From assembly GCF_040546275.1 (NCBI RefSeq), contig NZ_JBEPNO010000001.1:124001-188000 (forward strand): a stretch of DNA of 64,000 nt, read 5' to 3'. The position numbers and the translations under genes are program-made. The notes beneath the pieces are model-generated. The model was not told the origin of the DNA and ran no database searches. It worked only from the letters and a program-made list of their open reading frames with translations. This stretch comes from Nakamurella sp040546275. Its GTDB lineage: Bacteria > Actinomycetota > Actinomycetes > Mycobacteriales > Nakamurellaceae. Within the stretch, counting starts at the first letter, position 1. Each line of letters opens with the position of its first letter. Below, piece by piece: positions 51,173 through 59,854 of this stretch.

Positions 51173-52057
51173 CTACCTCGCCTGCTGAATGCCCCGCCAC
51201 CCGTCGACATCGCACTGCCCGTCTGCATTGTTCCCCGCCGCTACCACCGTGCCGTCGAGGCGAAGGCCGAGGGTATGGGCCGAGCCCGCCGCGACGGCGA
51301 CGATGTCACGCCAGCCACGAACGTCGCACTGGCCGTGAATGTTGTCCCCGATCGCGAGGACTCCTCCGTTCGCGAGAAGGCCGACGGTGTGGTGACTTCC
51401 CGCGGCAACCATGACGATTCTCCGCCACTCGGCGACCTGACACCCAGCCGAACCGTGGCGTCCTGCCGCCACGACCGAGCCATCGAATCGAAGTCCCACC
51501 GTGTGAAGATGCCCCGCAGTGATGCCGACAAGATCGCTCCACTCGTCGACGTCACATTGTCCCGCGCGGTTGTTTCCAACGGCCATCGCGGTTCCGTTCT
51601 TCAGAACCCCGACCGAATGCCAGTCACCGCAGGCGAGCGCCACGATGTTCTGCCAACTACCGACGTCGCACTGGCGCTCGACGTTGCGGCCGGCAGCCAG
51701 CACCGTGCCGTTCACCCGTGCGCCGAGCGTGCGGCGCCAGCCAGCGGCAATGGTCTTGACATCCAGCCACCCGCCCACCTCACATTGACCGTCACCGTTC
51801 CACCCCGCGGCTACCACGGTTCCGTCCGTTCTCAGCCCGACGGTGTGCGAACGGCCAGTGTTTCGCGCAGCGTGCACGTTGCCCGCTGCGACGGCGACCA
51901 CGTCGCGCCACAGGTGGGTGTTGCTCTCACCTGCAGCGCCGTTGCCCACTACGAAAGCGCCGCCGGTCGATCGGCGACCGACCGAATGCCGTCTGCCGGC
52001 CGCAAGTGGAGGCACATTGATCACGGGAGCAACCATGGCAGGGCGTGATCCGATCAC
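51173..52057 (-). CDS. RCC1-repeat (beta-propeller) protein
   Basis: 294 residues consisting almost wholly of repeats of about 42 residues with the core HTVGLRxDGTVVAAGxNxxGQCDVxxWxDIVAVAAG. At least six complete blades are visible, for example SHTVGLRTDGTVVAAGWNGD and AHTLGLRLDGTVVAAGNNAD. There is no signal peptide. GTG 52057 lies directly after the stop of the small gene upstream; ATG 52036 is an alternative start. Bacterial RCC1-like propellers are thought to bind partner proteins; the partner here may be the upstream product. Confidence 0.88.
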   Translation of the reverse strand: MIGSRPAMVAPVINVPPLAAGRRHSVGRRSTGGAFVVGNGAAGESNTHLWRDVVAVAAGNVHAARNTGRSHTVGLRTDGTVVAAGWNGDGQCEVGGWLDVKTIAAGWRRTLGARVNGTVLAAGRNVERQCDVGSWQNIVALACGDWHSVGVLKNGTAMAVGNNRAGQCDVDEWSDLVGITAGHLHTVGLRFDGSVVAAGRHGSAGCQVAEWRRIVMVAAGSHHTVGLLANGGVLAIGDNIHGQCDVRGWRDIVAVAAGSAHTLGLRLDGTVVAAGNNADGQCDVDGWRGIQQAR

Positions 52058-52399
52058 CTATTCCAGTCGCATCGCCGCCGGTGCGGCCACGCCACCCACA
52101 CCGACGACCAGCTGCGGGTCATCGATGAGGTCAGTACGCGGCCACGACGGCCCTTGTCGGTCATTACCTGGGCGCCGCGCCGCACCGTCCGATCCGGTCA
52201 CCGTGACGGTGCAGGTCGACGGGGTCCAGGGACCGACGACGCGGTTGATCACCGATGAAGGGCAGAGCATGCAGACCTCTCCGGCTTCGACCGGGTCCGG
52301 GACGGTCACCTGGATGACCATGCCGCGGACCTCGGAGTACATCAGACCCGTAGTGCGGCATCGGCTTTCCGACAGAACCGCCGGCAGTGGCACGTCCAT
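52058..52399 (-). CDS. Hypothetical protein upstream of the RCC1-repeat gene
   Basis: 113 residues. The TAG stop is immediately followed by the GTG start of the RCC1-repeat gene, so the two should be cotranslated. The sequence has a beta-rich centre (VRGMVIQVTVPDPVEAGEVCMLCPSSV with a CMLC pair; TPSTCTVTVTGSDG) and a hydrophobic Val/Ala-rich end. ATG 52399 has GAGGGCGGGAAC upstream. No family recognised. Cysteines and beta strands suggest a small secreted or metal-binding domain, but no signal peptide is seen. Confidence 0.5.
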   Translation of the reverse strand: MDVPLPAVLSESRCRTTGLMYSEVRGMVIQVTVPDPVEAGEVCMLCPSSVINRVVGPWTPSTCTVTVTGSDGAARRPGNDRQGPSWPRTDLIDDPQLVVGVGGVAAPAAMRLE

Positions 52400-52559
52400 C
52401 GGCACCGTTCCCGCCCTCGGCCCGCGGCACCTTCGGTGAGTTTGACGTGTCGGTGACGGGTTGTCGGAATGGCATTGTCTGGTTGGGGCCGTCGGGACAC
52501 CGCAACCACTGGTGGAACGGTGACACCCCGTTGTCGCGAGGAGGGGGCAGGCTGTCGAC

Positions 52560-53537
52560 ATGATCAACCTCGATCGTCGCGAAATCGCCCTTGCCACCAG
52601 TGGCCTTGCCAGCCTCGGCGATACTGCCCGCACAGGTGCGGGGCTGGAGCCTCTCCTGAGCGCCGGATATCCGGAGCCCGACGACCACGAGGCCTGGCAA
52701 CTCCTGCGCGCGGGGGGTGCCCTGTCCAACGCGAGGCTGGATGACCCCCGGTTGTCCACCAGGGTCATCGCCGGTGTGCCATGCCGGGTGATCGATCCGC
52801 CGGTCGGCCAGCTTGCGACGGGTGGCTACCTGCACATCCATGGCGGCGGATGGTCTTTCGGCTCTCACGAATCGCAGGACGAACGACTGCTCGCACTCTC
52901 GGATGCCACCGGCCTGCAAGTGGTGAGCGTGGGGTATCGATTGGTTCCCGAATATGATCTCCGGGCTGCCATGTCCGACTGCGAAGTGGTCGCACGGGAA
53001 GTGACCGCGCAGAGCGGTTTCTGGGCGATCGGTGGGGAATCGGCGGGTGCTCACTTGTCGGTGACGACCCTGATCCGCTTGCGGGACACCGCTCGGATAC
53101 CCTTCCGGGCCGCGGTTCTCACCTTCGGCTGCTTCGACCTGGCCGGTACGCCGAGCCGTCGGCGGGGTCCCGGCACCTTCGGCACGTTGAATCGTGCACT
53201 GCTCCCGGACGCCGATGACGCCCTGTTGCGTGCCCCCGAAATCTCGCCGCTCTACGCCGACTTGGCTCAGCTGCCCCCGGCGCGGTTCCTCTGCGGCACA
53301 CGCGACGGACTACTGGACGACACCTTGATGATGGAGGCCAGATGGCGCAGGGAGGCCGCCACCGAACTCGATCTCGTCGCCGGCGCCGTTCATGCGTTCA
53401 CCCTGATCGCCGGCCCCACGACGGCGGCTGCCCGCGGGGGGGGGGGGAGCACGCTTTCCTGCGCCGGCATCTCGCTCTGGCTGCGGGGGGTCGGATGGAG
53501 CCATGACCAGGCTGAGCCGGTTGTACGCGGTTGCTGA
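52560..53537 (+). CDS. Alpha/beta-hydrolase (HSL-like esterase), frame broken at a 12-G tract
   Basis: 325 residues as it stands. The oxyanion motif HIHGGGWSFGSHES, the nucleophile elbow GGESAGAHL and the C-terminal histidine in GAVHAFTLI identify a hormone-sensitive-lipase-type esterase. At 53436-53447 a run of 12 G shifts the frame, so the present C-terminus (STLSCAGISLWLRGV...) is abnormal. With 10 or 13 G the frame would read EHAFLRRHLALAAGGRMEP and stop at TGA 53504-53506, overlapping the ATG of the next gene. That version is clearly the functional one. Confidence 0.82.
   Translation: MINLDRREIALATSGLASLGDTARTGAGLEPLLSAGYPEPDDHEAWQLLRAGGALSNARLDDPRLSTRVIAGVPCRVIDPPVGQLATGGYLHIHGGGWSFGSHESQDERLLALSDATGLQVVSVGYRLVPEYDLRAAMSDCEVVAREVTAQSGFWAIGGESAGAHLSVTTLIRLRDTARIPFRAAVLTFGCFDLAGTPSRRRGPGTFGTLNRALLPDADDALLRAPEISPLYADLAQLPPARFLCGTRDGLLDDTLMMEARWRREAATELDLVAGAVHAFTLIAGPTTAAARGGGGSTLSCAGISLWLRGVGWSHDQAEPVVRGC
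53436..53447 (+). repeat. 12-base homopolymeric G tract inside a coding sequence
   Basis: Twelve consecutive G near the 3' end of the esterase gene. The length decides the reading frame: lengths of 3n+1 (10 or 13) give the expected C-terminus and translational coupling to the WYL regulator, while the 12 seen here do not. Such tracts are prone to slipped-strand mispairing and to sequencing error. Confidence 0.9.
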
Positions 53538-54207
53538 ATCTTTGCGTGCGGCCGCACCGGTGCTGGTCGCCGTGGCCGAATTGGCCAGGCAGCAGGAGGT
53601 TTCGTCTCGTACCATCCAACGAGACCTCCAGGCGTTGATGGCGGCCGGCCTTCCCATCCGATGGGAGGAGGGCCGCGGCGGGGGGTGGACCGTCGATGCG
53701 GCTATGACGCTCCCGCCGATCAACCTCACCGCACCGGAGGCGGTGGCGCTGATGCTCGCGGCGGCGGCGGCGGCCGGCGGCGGGGCCCCGATGGGCGGCG
53801 CTGCCCAATCCGCCTGGGGCAAGATCGCCGGGGTGCTGGACCGGGCAGGCTCGACCGGCGTGGATCGGTGGAGAACACGCGTTGCGGTGCTTCCCGCGAG
53901 TTCCACGCGCAACGCAGCCGTCATCGAGCGCGCGACCGCCGCCCAACTGCTCGTTCGGCTCACCTACTCGGATGCAGAGCAGGCGGTCACCACTCGCGAG
54001 GTCGAACCGATCGGTCTGCTCGCTGCTGGCGGGCAGTGGTACCTCATCGGGTGGTGCCGGCTGCGCGGGGGCGTCCGCGGCTTCCGTCTCGATCGGATCA
54101 CCGCGGTCGAGGCAACCACGGAGCGGGTCGTCAGCAGAGATCTTGCGGACGTCCTGCGCAAGGATGCCATCGCAGCCCGCTCGGTCATGCCGGCCTCTCT
54201 GGGCTGA
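53503..54207 (+). CDS. WYL-domain transcriptional regulator (YafY-like)
   Basis: 234 residues. The DeoR-like helix-turn-helix is at the N-terminus (VAVAELARQQEVSSRTIQRDLQALMAAGLPIRW), and the WYL domain contains QWYLIGWCRLRGGVRGFRLDRI. The ATG overlaps the esterase's in-frame stop only if the G tract has the right length. WYL proteins sense small ligands or nucleic acids. It may regulate the esterase it is coupled to. Confidence 0.92.
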   Translation: MTRLSRLYAVAESLRAAAPVLVAVAELARQQEVSSRTIQRDLQALMAAGLPIRWEEGRGGGWTVDAAMTLPPINLTAPEAVALMLAAAAAAGGGAPMGGAAQSAWGKIAGVLDRAGSTGVDRWRTRVAVLPASSTRNAAVIERATAAQLLVRLTYSDAEQAVTTREVEPIGLLAAGGQWYLIGWCRLRGGVRGFRLDRITAVEATTERVVSRDLADVLRKDAIAARSVMPASLG

Positions 54208-54279
54208 CCGGTCATCTGCTGTCCGTTTCGTCCCCTGGGCGTTCCCGCAGGAACGGCCGACCCCACCAGCGTCACCATC

Positions 54280-54873
54280 GGGCGCTACCGGTGGCCGTCG
54301 TCAGCACGGCTACCTCGGCACGAGCATGGATGACGTCGCCGCGCTGGCGGGGGTGTGTCCAGGCAGACCGTCTACAAGCACTTCGGTGACAAGCGACGAA
54401 TGTTCGTCGAGTTGCTCACCGGCGACATGGGCAATGCCGAGACGACGGTCGCCGCCCTCGGTGAGGCCGTCCCCGCCAGCCTGGACCTCGAGACCGATCT
54501 CCGCGCCTTCGCGCGTGCCTATCTCGCAGCGGTGATGCAGCCGCACCTGATCCGTCCTCGACGGGTCGTCATCGGTGAGGCCGAGCGCTTCCCCGAGCTC
54601 GCGGCCGCCTGGGACAGCAACGGCCCGGCGCAGGCGTATTAAACGTTCGTCCGATGGTTCGAGGCACTGGACCGGCGCGGCCTCCTGCGCGTCAGCGACT
54701 CGGCCCTCGCTGCACAGAACATCAACTGGCTGATCCTGTCGATCCCACTCAACGAAGCCATGGCCCGCCCGGTAGACGACTCGGCCGCTGCCGAGGAAGA
54801 GCTTCGCCGCTACGCCGACGAAGCAGTGCGCGTCTTCCTCGCCGCCTACGGCGCACCCATGCTCACGCCCTGA
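54280..54873 (+). pseudogene. TetR-family regulator with frameshift and internal stop
   Basis: Before about 54350 the frame reads HGYLGTSMDDVAALAGV. After a duplicated TG it continues in another frame as SRQTVYKHFGDKRRMFVELL, then a normal TetR C-terminal domain. A TAA at 54640-54642 interrupts (PAQAY, stop, TFVRWFEALDRRGLLRVSD), and the final stop is TGA 54871-54873. Two independent lesions make it a true pseudogene. Its N-terminal 20 residues are also unclear. Confidence 0.75.
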
Positions 54874-55049
54874 CCGAGGGTCATCGGTAGCGCCGCCGGT
54901 GCGGCTTTGCCCGATCAGCGTGACCTGTCGACCGTTGACTGGAGCAGCCGGCGACCAGCACGTGCGGGGGCTTGTCTTCAGCAAGGGGAGACCGGCGCTT
55001 GTGTGTGCGGGGCTGTCCGGGCTGGGTGCCCACACATGAACTGATCGAG

Positions 55050-55525
55050 TCAACTCGTCAGGGCGATCACGGCGCGTCGGGCGGCCGAACGCACTCGGGC
55101 ATTTGAATCCTGTTGCGCTGCAACCACACTATTGAGTCCGTCATCGATTTTGTGCCTGGCCACCACCTTCGCCGCCATCTCGCGAACCCGCCAGGCCTCG
55201 TCGTCGAGAGCTGTGACGATTGCGGCTGTCGCGTCGGCGTGCCACTCCCACAAGAGCCCGCGGGCGCCCCACACGCGGAGCCAGTAGTCCGGCCACGGCG
55301 CCACGTTCGTGAGCACCCCCGTGGCTGCAGGACCAGCGAGAGCCATGATCAGTTGTGGATCGACCTCCTCGCCCGCCAACAGTGCGATGCATCCGGCGAT
55401 CATGCGAGGCCGCCCGCGACAGACGGCCTCCTGCCGGATGCTGCGCCGCGGGCCGGGCCAGACGTGCGGCGGCGTCATCGATGGCAGTCCAATCCTTGCA
55501 ACGCTCGGGCTCTGGCCGGTGACTC
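55050..55525 (-). pseudogene. HEAT-repeat protein, probably frameshifted
   Basis: The main frame (55050-55478) reads SIRQEAVCRGRPRMIAGCIA and on through HEAT-like helices (LLWEWHADATAAIVTALDDEAWRVREMAAKVVARHKID). The preceding part, ERCKDWTAIDDAAARLAR, lies in another frame, apparently because 7 or 10 bases (CCCGCGG...) were inserted near 55445. No start codon fits that N-terminal frame. ATG 55478 would give a protein with a foreign first ten residues. Similar single-gene HEAT proteins have no known function. Confidence 0.55.
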
Positions 55526-55706
55526 TTGACCGGCCATCCTGGTGCGTAGATTACCGATATCCACCACGAGATCGAATGCGATCGAGTCACGTCGGCGTGC
55601 CGTGATGGTGTCGTCCCCGACGTCGACGCACATCTCGAGCTGGTGGCCTCGTCTGCAAGTGGGTTCGTTCCGCTCCGGCCACCGAGAATTGCCCTCCTGT
55701 CGGCAT

Positions 55707-56024
55707 TCAGACGGCGAGGTCGAACGATGCCCTGAGCGAGGCGATGACCTCTTCGTTGCGGCGATAGTACGACCACTGGCCGATGCGGGTGCATGTCACC
55801 AGACCCGCCCGTTGGAGCACCGCCATGAATTGGGACGCCGTCGATTGCGAAACGTCGGCCCTCGCCTGGATGTGCTTGAGGCAGACGCCGACCGACGCGG
55901 CGGGCTGATCCTGGGGCGGGAACGACTCGGGATCCTTCAGCCAGCTCAGGATGGCCAGCCGGGTCGGATGCGCGAGCGCTTTGAACACGCCCACCAGTTC
56001 TGCCTCGGTCAGTGCTGTCGTCAC
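55707..56024 (-). CDS. ArsR-family transcriptional regulator
   Basis: 105 residues. The winged helix of the ArsR type is visible (LVGVFKALAHPTRLAILSWL; VCLKHIQARADVSQSTASQFMAVLQRAGLV). One cysteine is in SVGVCLKH and another in VTCTRIG; no clear metal-binding CxC motif is present. It is divergent from the PRISE-like reductase with a perfect inverted repeat between, which it probably binds, controlling both genes. Confidence 0.92.
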   Translation of the reverse strand: MTTALTEAELVGVFKALAHPTRLAILSWLKDPESFPPQDQPAASVGVCLKHIQARADVSQSTASQFMAVLQRAGLVTCTRIGQWSYYRRNEEVIASLRASFDLAV

Positions 56025-56048
56025 TGGGCGACTATATCGCAGTATCGC

Positions 56049-56085
56049 AATTTACCGATCCGTGGTAAACCTAGATCGGTAAATT
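56049..56085. promoter_or_regulatory. 12-bp inverted repeat, probable ArsR operator
   Basis: AATTTACCGATC at 56049-56060 and its exact complement GATCGGTAAATT at 56074-56085, 13 bases apart. A locally AT-rich patch in GC-rich surroundings. It lies 25 bases before the ArsR start on one side and 23 before the reductase start on the other. Confidence 0.65.
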
Positions 56086-56107
56086 ACGATCTAACGATGG
56101 AGGAGCC

Positions 56108-57169
56108 ATGGAGCAGAAGACCGCGCTGGTCGTGGGTGCGCACGGAGTCATCGGAGGCAACCTGACGGCACACCTCGACTCGTCGGGCGAATGGAACATC
56201 ATCGGGCTGTCCCGCCGCGGAGGCCCCACTTCCGGGCGCATCCGCCACGTCGCAGTCGACCTGCTCGACCGCAGGCAGACGGTCGCCGATCTCGCGGACC
56301 TCCCGGATCTCGAAGCGGTGACCCACATCTTCTACGCCGCCTACCAGGATCGACCGTCCTCGGCGGAACTTGTCGGGCCGAACCTGGCGATGCTGACGAA
56401 CGTACTGGACGCAGTCGAACCCATCGCAAAAGGTCTGCAGCACATCAGTTTGATGCAGGGCTACAAGGTCTACGGCGCTCATCTCGGCCCGTTCGCCACT
56501 CCCGCGCGAGAGGACGATCCGCCGCACATGCCACCGGAGTTCAACGTCGACCAGCAGTCACTCCTGGAGCGCCGACAGCGGGGGTCGAACTGGACGTGGT
56601 CGGCGTTGCGGCCATCAGTGGTCGCCGGGATCGGACTGGGCAATCCGATGAATCTGGCCATGGTGATCGCCGTCTACGCCAGCATCAGCAAGGAACTCGG
56701 TATACCGCTGCGTTTTCCGGGTCGGCCCGGCGCCTACGACGCCCTGATCGAGATGACCGACGCGGACCTTCTGGCCAAGGCCACGATCTGGGCCGCGACC
56801 AACCCGGCCTCTGCCAACCAGGCCTACAACATCACCAACGGCGACATGTTCCGGTGGAGCAGCATGTGGCCGAAGATCGCCGCGTTCTTCGACCTGGCCG
56901 TTGCGCCGCCGCTTCGCCTCTCGCTCACCGACGTGATGGCGGACAAGGACAACCTGTGGCAAGAGATGGCGAAATCCCACAACCTGTTGCCGACGCCATA
57001 CTCCGACGTCTCGTCCTGGCCCTTCGGGAACTTCGTCTTCGGATGGGACTACGACGTCATCTCCGACAGCTCCAAGGCCCGTCGGGCCGGATTTCACGAG
57101 TATGTCCAGACCGAGGAGATGTTCCTGGAGATCTTCCGAGACCTCCGCGATCGCCGGCTCATTCCCTAG
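56108..57169 (+). CDS. PRISE-like SDR (progesterone-5-beta-reductase/iridoid-synthase family)
   Basis: 353 residues, atypical SDR. The NADPH motif is LVVGAHGVIGGNL, followed by GLSRRGG (Arg pair for the 2'-phosphate). The catalytic region LMQGYKVYGAHLG replaces YxxxK with the K...Y arrangement of the PRISE family, and WSALRPSVVAGIGLGNPMNL follows. Members reduce enones. The GGAGG site precedes ATG 56108. It is probably controlled by the divergent ArsR protein. Confidence 0.87.
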   Translation: MEQKTALVVGAHGVIGGNLTAHLDSSGEWNIIGLSRRGGPTSGRIRHVAVDLLDRRQTVADLADLPDLEAVTHIFYAAYQDRPSSAELVGPNLAMLTNVLDAVEPIAKGLQHISLMQGYKVYGAHLGPFATPAREDDPPHMPPEFNVDQQSLLERRQRGSNWTWSALRPSVVAGIGLGNPMNLAMVIAVYASISKELGIPLRFPGRPGAYDALIEMTDADLLAKATIWAATNPASANQAYNITNGDMFRWSSMWPKIAAFFDLAVAPPLRLSLTDVMADKDNLWQEMAKSHNLLPTPYSDVSSWPFGNFVFGWDYDVISDSSKARRAGFHEYVQTEEMFLEIFRDLRDRRLIP

Positions 57170-57270
57170 TCTCCCCGGTCGTCACGGACTATCCAGGTGG
57201 AAGCTGGGGGAGCGCGGTGGAGGCCGAGACCCTCGTATTCCCCGGACCACTGCAACAGAAGTCGTGGTAG

Positions 57271-57307
57271 TACAACGATCAGTGTTATGCATGCAACGAC
57301 CGTTGTA
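57271..57307. promoter_or_regulatory. Inverted repeat before a TetR gene, probable operator
   Basis: TACAACGATC at 57271-57280 matches the complement of GACCGTTGTA (57298-57307) at 9 of 10 positions. A shorter palindrome CAACG-AC-CGTTG overlaps the right arm. The element ends 13 bases before ATG 57321 and is a candidate autoregulatory site for the TetR protein. Confidence 0.5.
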
Positions 57308-57320
57308 GTAGGTTCGGGTG

Positions 57321-57956
57321 ATGAACACTTCCCGAGGCGGCGACAAACGCCGAGATCTGCTCGACGGCGCACTCACGGTGTTCGCCGCCGACGGCTACAC
57401 CAGGGCCAGCGTCGACAGGATCGCCCGCGCTGCAGGGGTTTCCACCCGGACGATCTACAACCAGTTCGGGGACAAGGCGGCGCTGTTCCAGGCGGTCATC
57501 GTCGACAGTGCCCGCCGGGTTGCCGCCGCCCAGATCATCACGGTGCAGCGCTATCTCACCAAGATCGTCGACCTCGAGGCCGACCTGATCGAGTTCGGGC
57601 GGATCTGGGCCACCCCGGTCCAGGCCGATTTCGCGCCGCACTTCGCGTTGGTGCGCCAGGTCAACGCAGAAGCCAGGCACGTACCGGAAGCGGCTCTGCG
57701 GGCGTGGCAGGAGCAAGGCCCGCTCCGGGTCCGAAGGGAGATCGCCACGCACCTGGCTCGTGTCGCCGACCAGGGTTTGCTCACCATCGACGACGCTGAC
57801 CTGGCGGCCGCCCATTTCGTCCTGCTGGTCGCGGGGGAGAGCACCAATCGCAGCAATTTGCAGGCAGCGCCACTGGAACTGGAAGAAATCTACCGGCTCT
57901 CCGACGCCGGTGTCCGGGTGTTCCTGCACGGCTACGGGAAGAAGGATTCGTCATGA
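57321..57956 (+). CDS. TetR-family transcriptional regulator
   Basis: 211 residues. The helix-turn-helix is at about 30-55 (ASVDRIARAAGVSTRTIYNQFGDKAALFQAVI), and the C-terminal domain is of the TetR_C_14-like type (AAHFVLLVAGESTNRSN). GTG 57318 directly precedes ATG 57321. The stop overlaps the LLM oxidoreductase start by ATGA, so regulator and enzyme are translated together and presumably coregulated. Confidence 0.92.
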   Translation: MNTSRGGDKRRDLLDGALTVFAADGYTRASVDRIARAAGVSTRTIYNQFGDKAALFQAVIVDSARRVAAAQIITVQRYLTKIVDLEADLIEFGRIWATPVQADFAPHFALVRQVNAEARHVPEAALRAWQEQGPLRVRREIATHLARVADQGLLTIDDADLAAAHFVLLVAGESTNRSNLQAAPLELEEIYRLSDAGVRVFLHGYGKKDSS

Positions 57957-58819
57957 TCCAACAAGGAACTTCCGTCGGCAGGCTCGAACTGGGTCCGGTC
58001 GGCATCGCGCTCGACGTGCTCCCGGGCGACGAGCACCTGGCCCAGGCCGCCGAGTTGGAGCACCTGGGCTACCGGGCCATCTGGTTGCCCGGCGGTCAGA
58101 TCGACGACCTTTCGCAGATCAGCAAGATCATCTACGCCACCACCACCGTTCAGGTCGGCGCAGCCATCCTCTCGGTGGACCGCTACCGTCCAGAAACCGT
58201 GGCCGCCTTCTACGGGGAGATGCAGGGCGCAGCACCGGATCGTCTCGTCGTCGGGCTGGGCGGCCCGCAGCAACCGAAACCCCTGCAGGTGATGGCCGAA
58301 TACCTCACCAGCCTGGACACCAGCGATCCGCCGGTACCTGCAGCCCGACGGATGTTGGCCGCGCTGGGCCCCCGCAAGCTCGGACTCGCCCGGGATCGCT
58401 GCGCCGGGGCCATTCCGCTGCTGGTCACGCCGGAGTACACCGCGTCTGCCCGGCAGATCCTTGGCTGGGAAGGCGATCTGGTCATCGACCAGATGGTCGT
58501 CCTTGACACCACTGCGTCGCGAGCCCGCGAGACTGCCCGCGGCCCTTTACGTTTCCTGTCAACGGTGAGCGGCTACCCGGCAAACTTCGCCCGGATGGGT
58601 CTGAGCGCGGACGATATCTCGGGCCTGAGCGACCGGCTCGTGGACGCACTCATTGCCTGGGGTGACATGGGCTCGATCGTGGACCGCATCACCTCGCATC
58701 TCCAAGCCGGCGCGGACCAGGTGGTCGTCACCGTGCTGAGCCAGGACCGTCAACCGAGAATCATGGACGTAGCGCGCGGGCTGGCCGCCCACTTGCCTTG
58801 GTGGTCGAGCTCATCCTGA
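57953..58819 (+). CDS. LLM-class (F420-dependent) oxidoreductase, TIGR03620-like
   Basis: 288 residues, luciferase-like barrel. The N-terminal LGPVGIALDVLPGD, then HLAQAAELEHLGYRAIWLPGG, ATTTVQVGAAIL and the DRLVVGLGGP segment fit the mycobacterial/actinobacterial TIGR03620 group, which is thought to use coenzyme F420. It is coupled to the TetR gene. The substrate is unknown. Confidence 0.9.
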   Translation: MIQQGTSVGRLELGPVGIALDVLPGDEHLAQAAELEHLGYRAIWLPGGQIDDLSQISKIIYATTTVQVGAAILSVDRYRPETVAAFYGEMQGAAPDRLVVGLGGPQQPKPLQVMAEYLTSLDTSDPPVPAARRMLAALGPRKLGLARDRCAGAIPLLVTPEYTASARQILGWEGDLVIDQMVVLDTTASRARETARGPLRFLSTVSGYPANFARMGLSADDISGLSDRLVDALIAWGDMGSIVDRITSHLQAGADQVVVTVLSQDRQPRIMDVARGLAAHLPWWSSSS

Positions 58820-58888
58820 CGTTCGAGAACGTCGAACTGGTCGGAGAAGCTGATCGGAGTGGGGTCCATCGCCCCTCTGGCCGCGGCC

Positions 58889-59854
58889 TCACGGTTCGAG
58901 ACCCGCTGCCACGCCGGCGAAGTGGCAGGCCGCCTGGTGTGAGCGGTCCGCCGCAATGGACTGCGGATCGACGTCGACGCAGATGGTGCGTGAGGGATCG
59001 CTGCGCGGGCCGACGGGGCACCGGGGATGAAATCGGCACCCCGAGGGCGGTTTTCCCGGGTCGGGTACATCGTGCTCGAGCGCGTCGTCGGTGCCGGATG
59101 GTTCGATCCTGGCCCCCATCCGTGGTGCAGACTCCAACAGCGTCCGGGTGTAGGGGTGCGAAGGGTTGCACATGAGCTCCTCGGCGGGGGCGATCTCGAC
59201 GCATCGACCCAGATACATCACCGCGATGACATCGCTGACATACCTGACGGTCGCGAGGTTGTGCGAGATGAACAACACGGACATCGCCAACTGGCGCTGG
59301 AGGTCGCGCAGCAGATTCAGCACAGAACCCTGCACCGACGCGTCCAGCGCCGAGGTGATCTCGTCGGCGATCAGTACTGTGGGTTCGACCGCAAGTGCGC
59401 GGGCCAGCGCGACCCGCTGCCGTTGCCCGCCGGAAAGCAAGGACGGTAACGCGGTGGCCAGCGCCGGATCGAGGCCGACGCGTTCGAGCAGTTCCCCGAC
59501 CCTGACGCGGCGCAGCCGGCTGCGGACGCCCAACAGTGCTTCGCCGATCGAAGCTCCTACCGTCATCCTCGGGTCCAGCGAGGAGTACGGATCCTGGAAG
59601 ACCATCTGGATGTCCCGGGCGGCGTCACGACGGCCGGCCCCGACATCGCGCCCGTCCAAGAGGATCTGGCCACGCGAGGGGCGCGTCAGACCGACCGCGG
59701 CCTTGGCGACCGTCGACTTGCCGGAGCCCGATTCACCCACCAGGCCGACGATGGTGTTCTCGCCGATCGTCAGGTCGAAGCCGTCCACAGCCCGGATGTG
59801 ATTGGCGCCGTGGCCGAAGGTCACGGTGACGTCATCGAAAGTGAGGACGCTCAT
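58889..59854 (-). CDS. Oligopeptide/nickel-type ABC transporter ATPase (DppF-like)
   Basis: 321 residues. Walker A is GESGSGKST, the signature is LSGGQRQRVALARAL, Walker B is VLIADEITSALD, and the C-terminal oligo_HPY region is SHPYTRTLLESAPR...GCRFHPRCPVG. The Walker-B motif has DEIT in place of the usual DEPT (proline to isoleucine). It is the last gene of the importer operon, with an ATGA overlap to the fused gene. Confidence 0.93.
   Translation of the reverse strand: MSVLTFDDVTVTFGHGANHIRAVDGFDLTIGENTIVGLVGESGSGKSTVAKAAVGLTRPSRGQILLDGRDVGAGRRDAARDIQMVFQDPYSSLDPRMTVGASIGEALLGVRSRLRRVRVGELLERVGLDPALATALPSLLSGGQRQRVALARALAVEPTVLIADEITSALDASVQGSVLNLLRDLQRQLAMSVLFISHNLATVRYVSDVIAVMYLGRCVEIAPAEELMCNPSHPYTRTLLESAPRMGARIEPSGTDDALEHDVPDPGKPPSGCRFHPRCPVGPRSDPSRTICVDVDPQSIAADRSHQAACHFAGVAAGLEP

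Noticed and set aside
51843..52439. Plus-strand frame opposite the RCC1 and small hypothetical genes
   Set aside because: The minus strand has the clear propeller repeats and a coupled start/stop junction; the plus frame is Pro/Thr-rich shadow.
55541..55700. Possible extra minus-strand coding segment (DSIAFDLVVDIGNLRT) upstream of the HEAT gene
   Set aside because: It looks protein-like over about 40 residues but has no start, no family match that I can name, and ends out of frame with the HEAT gene.
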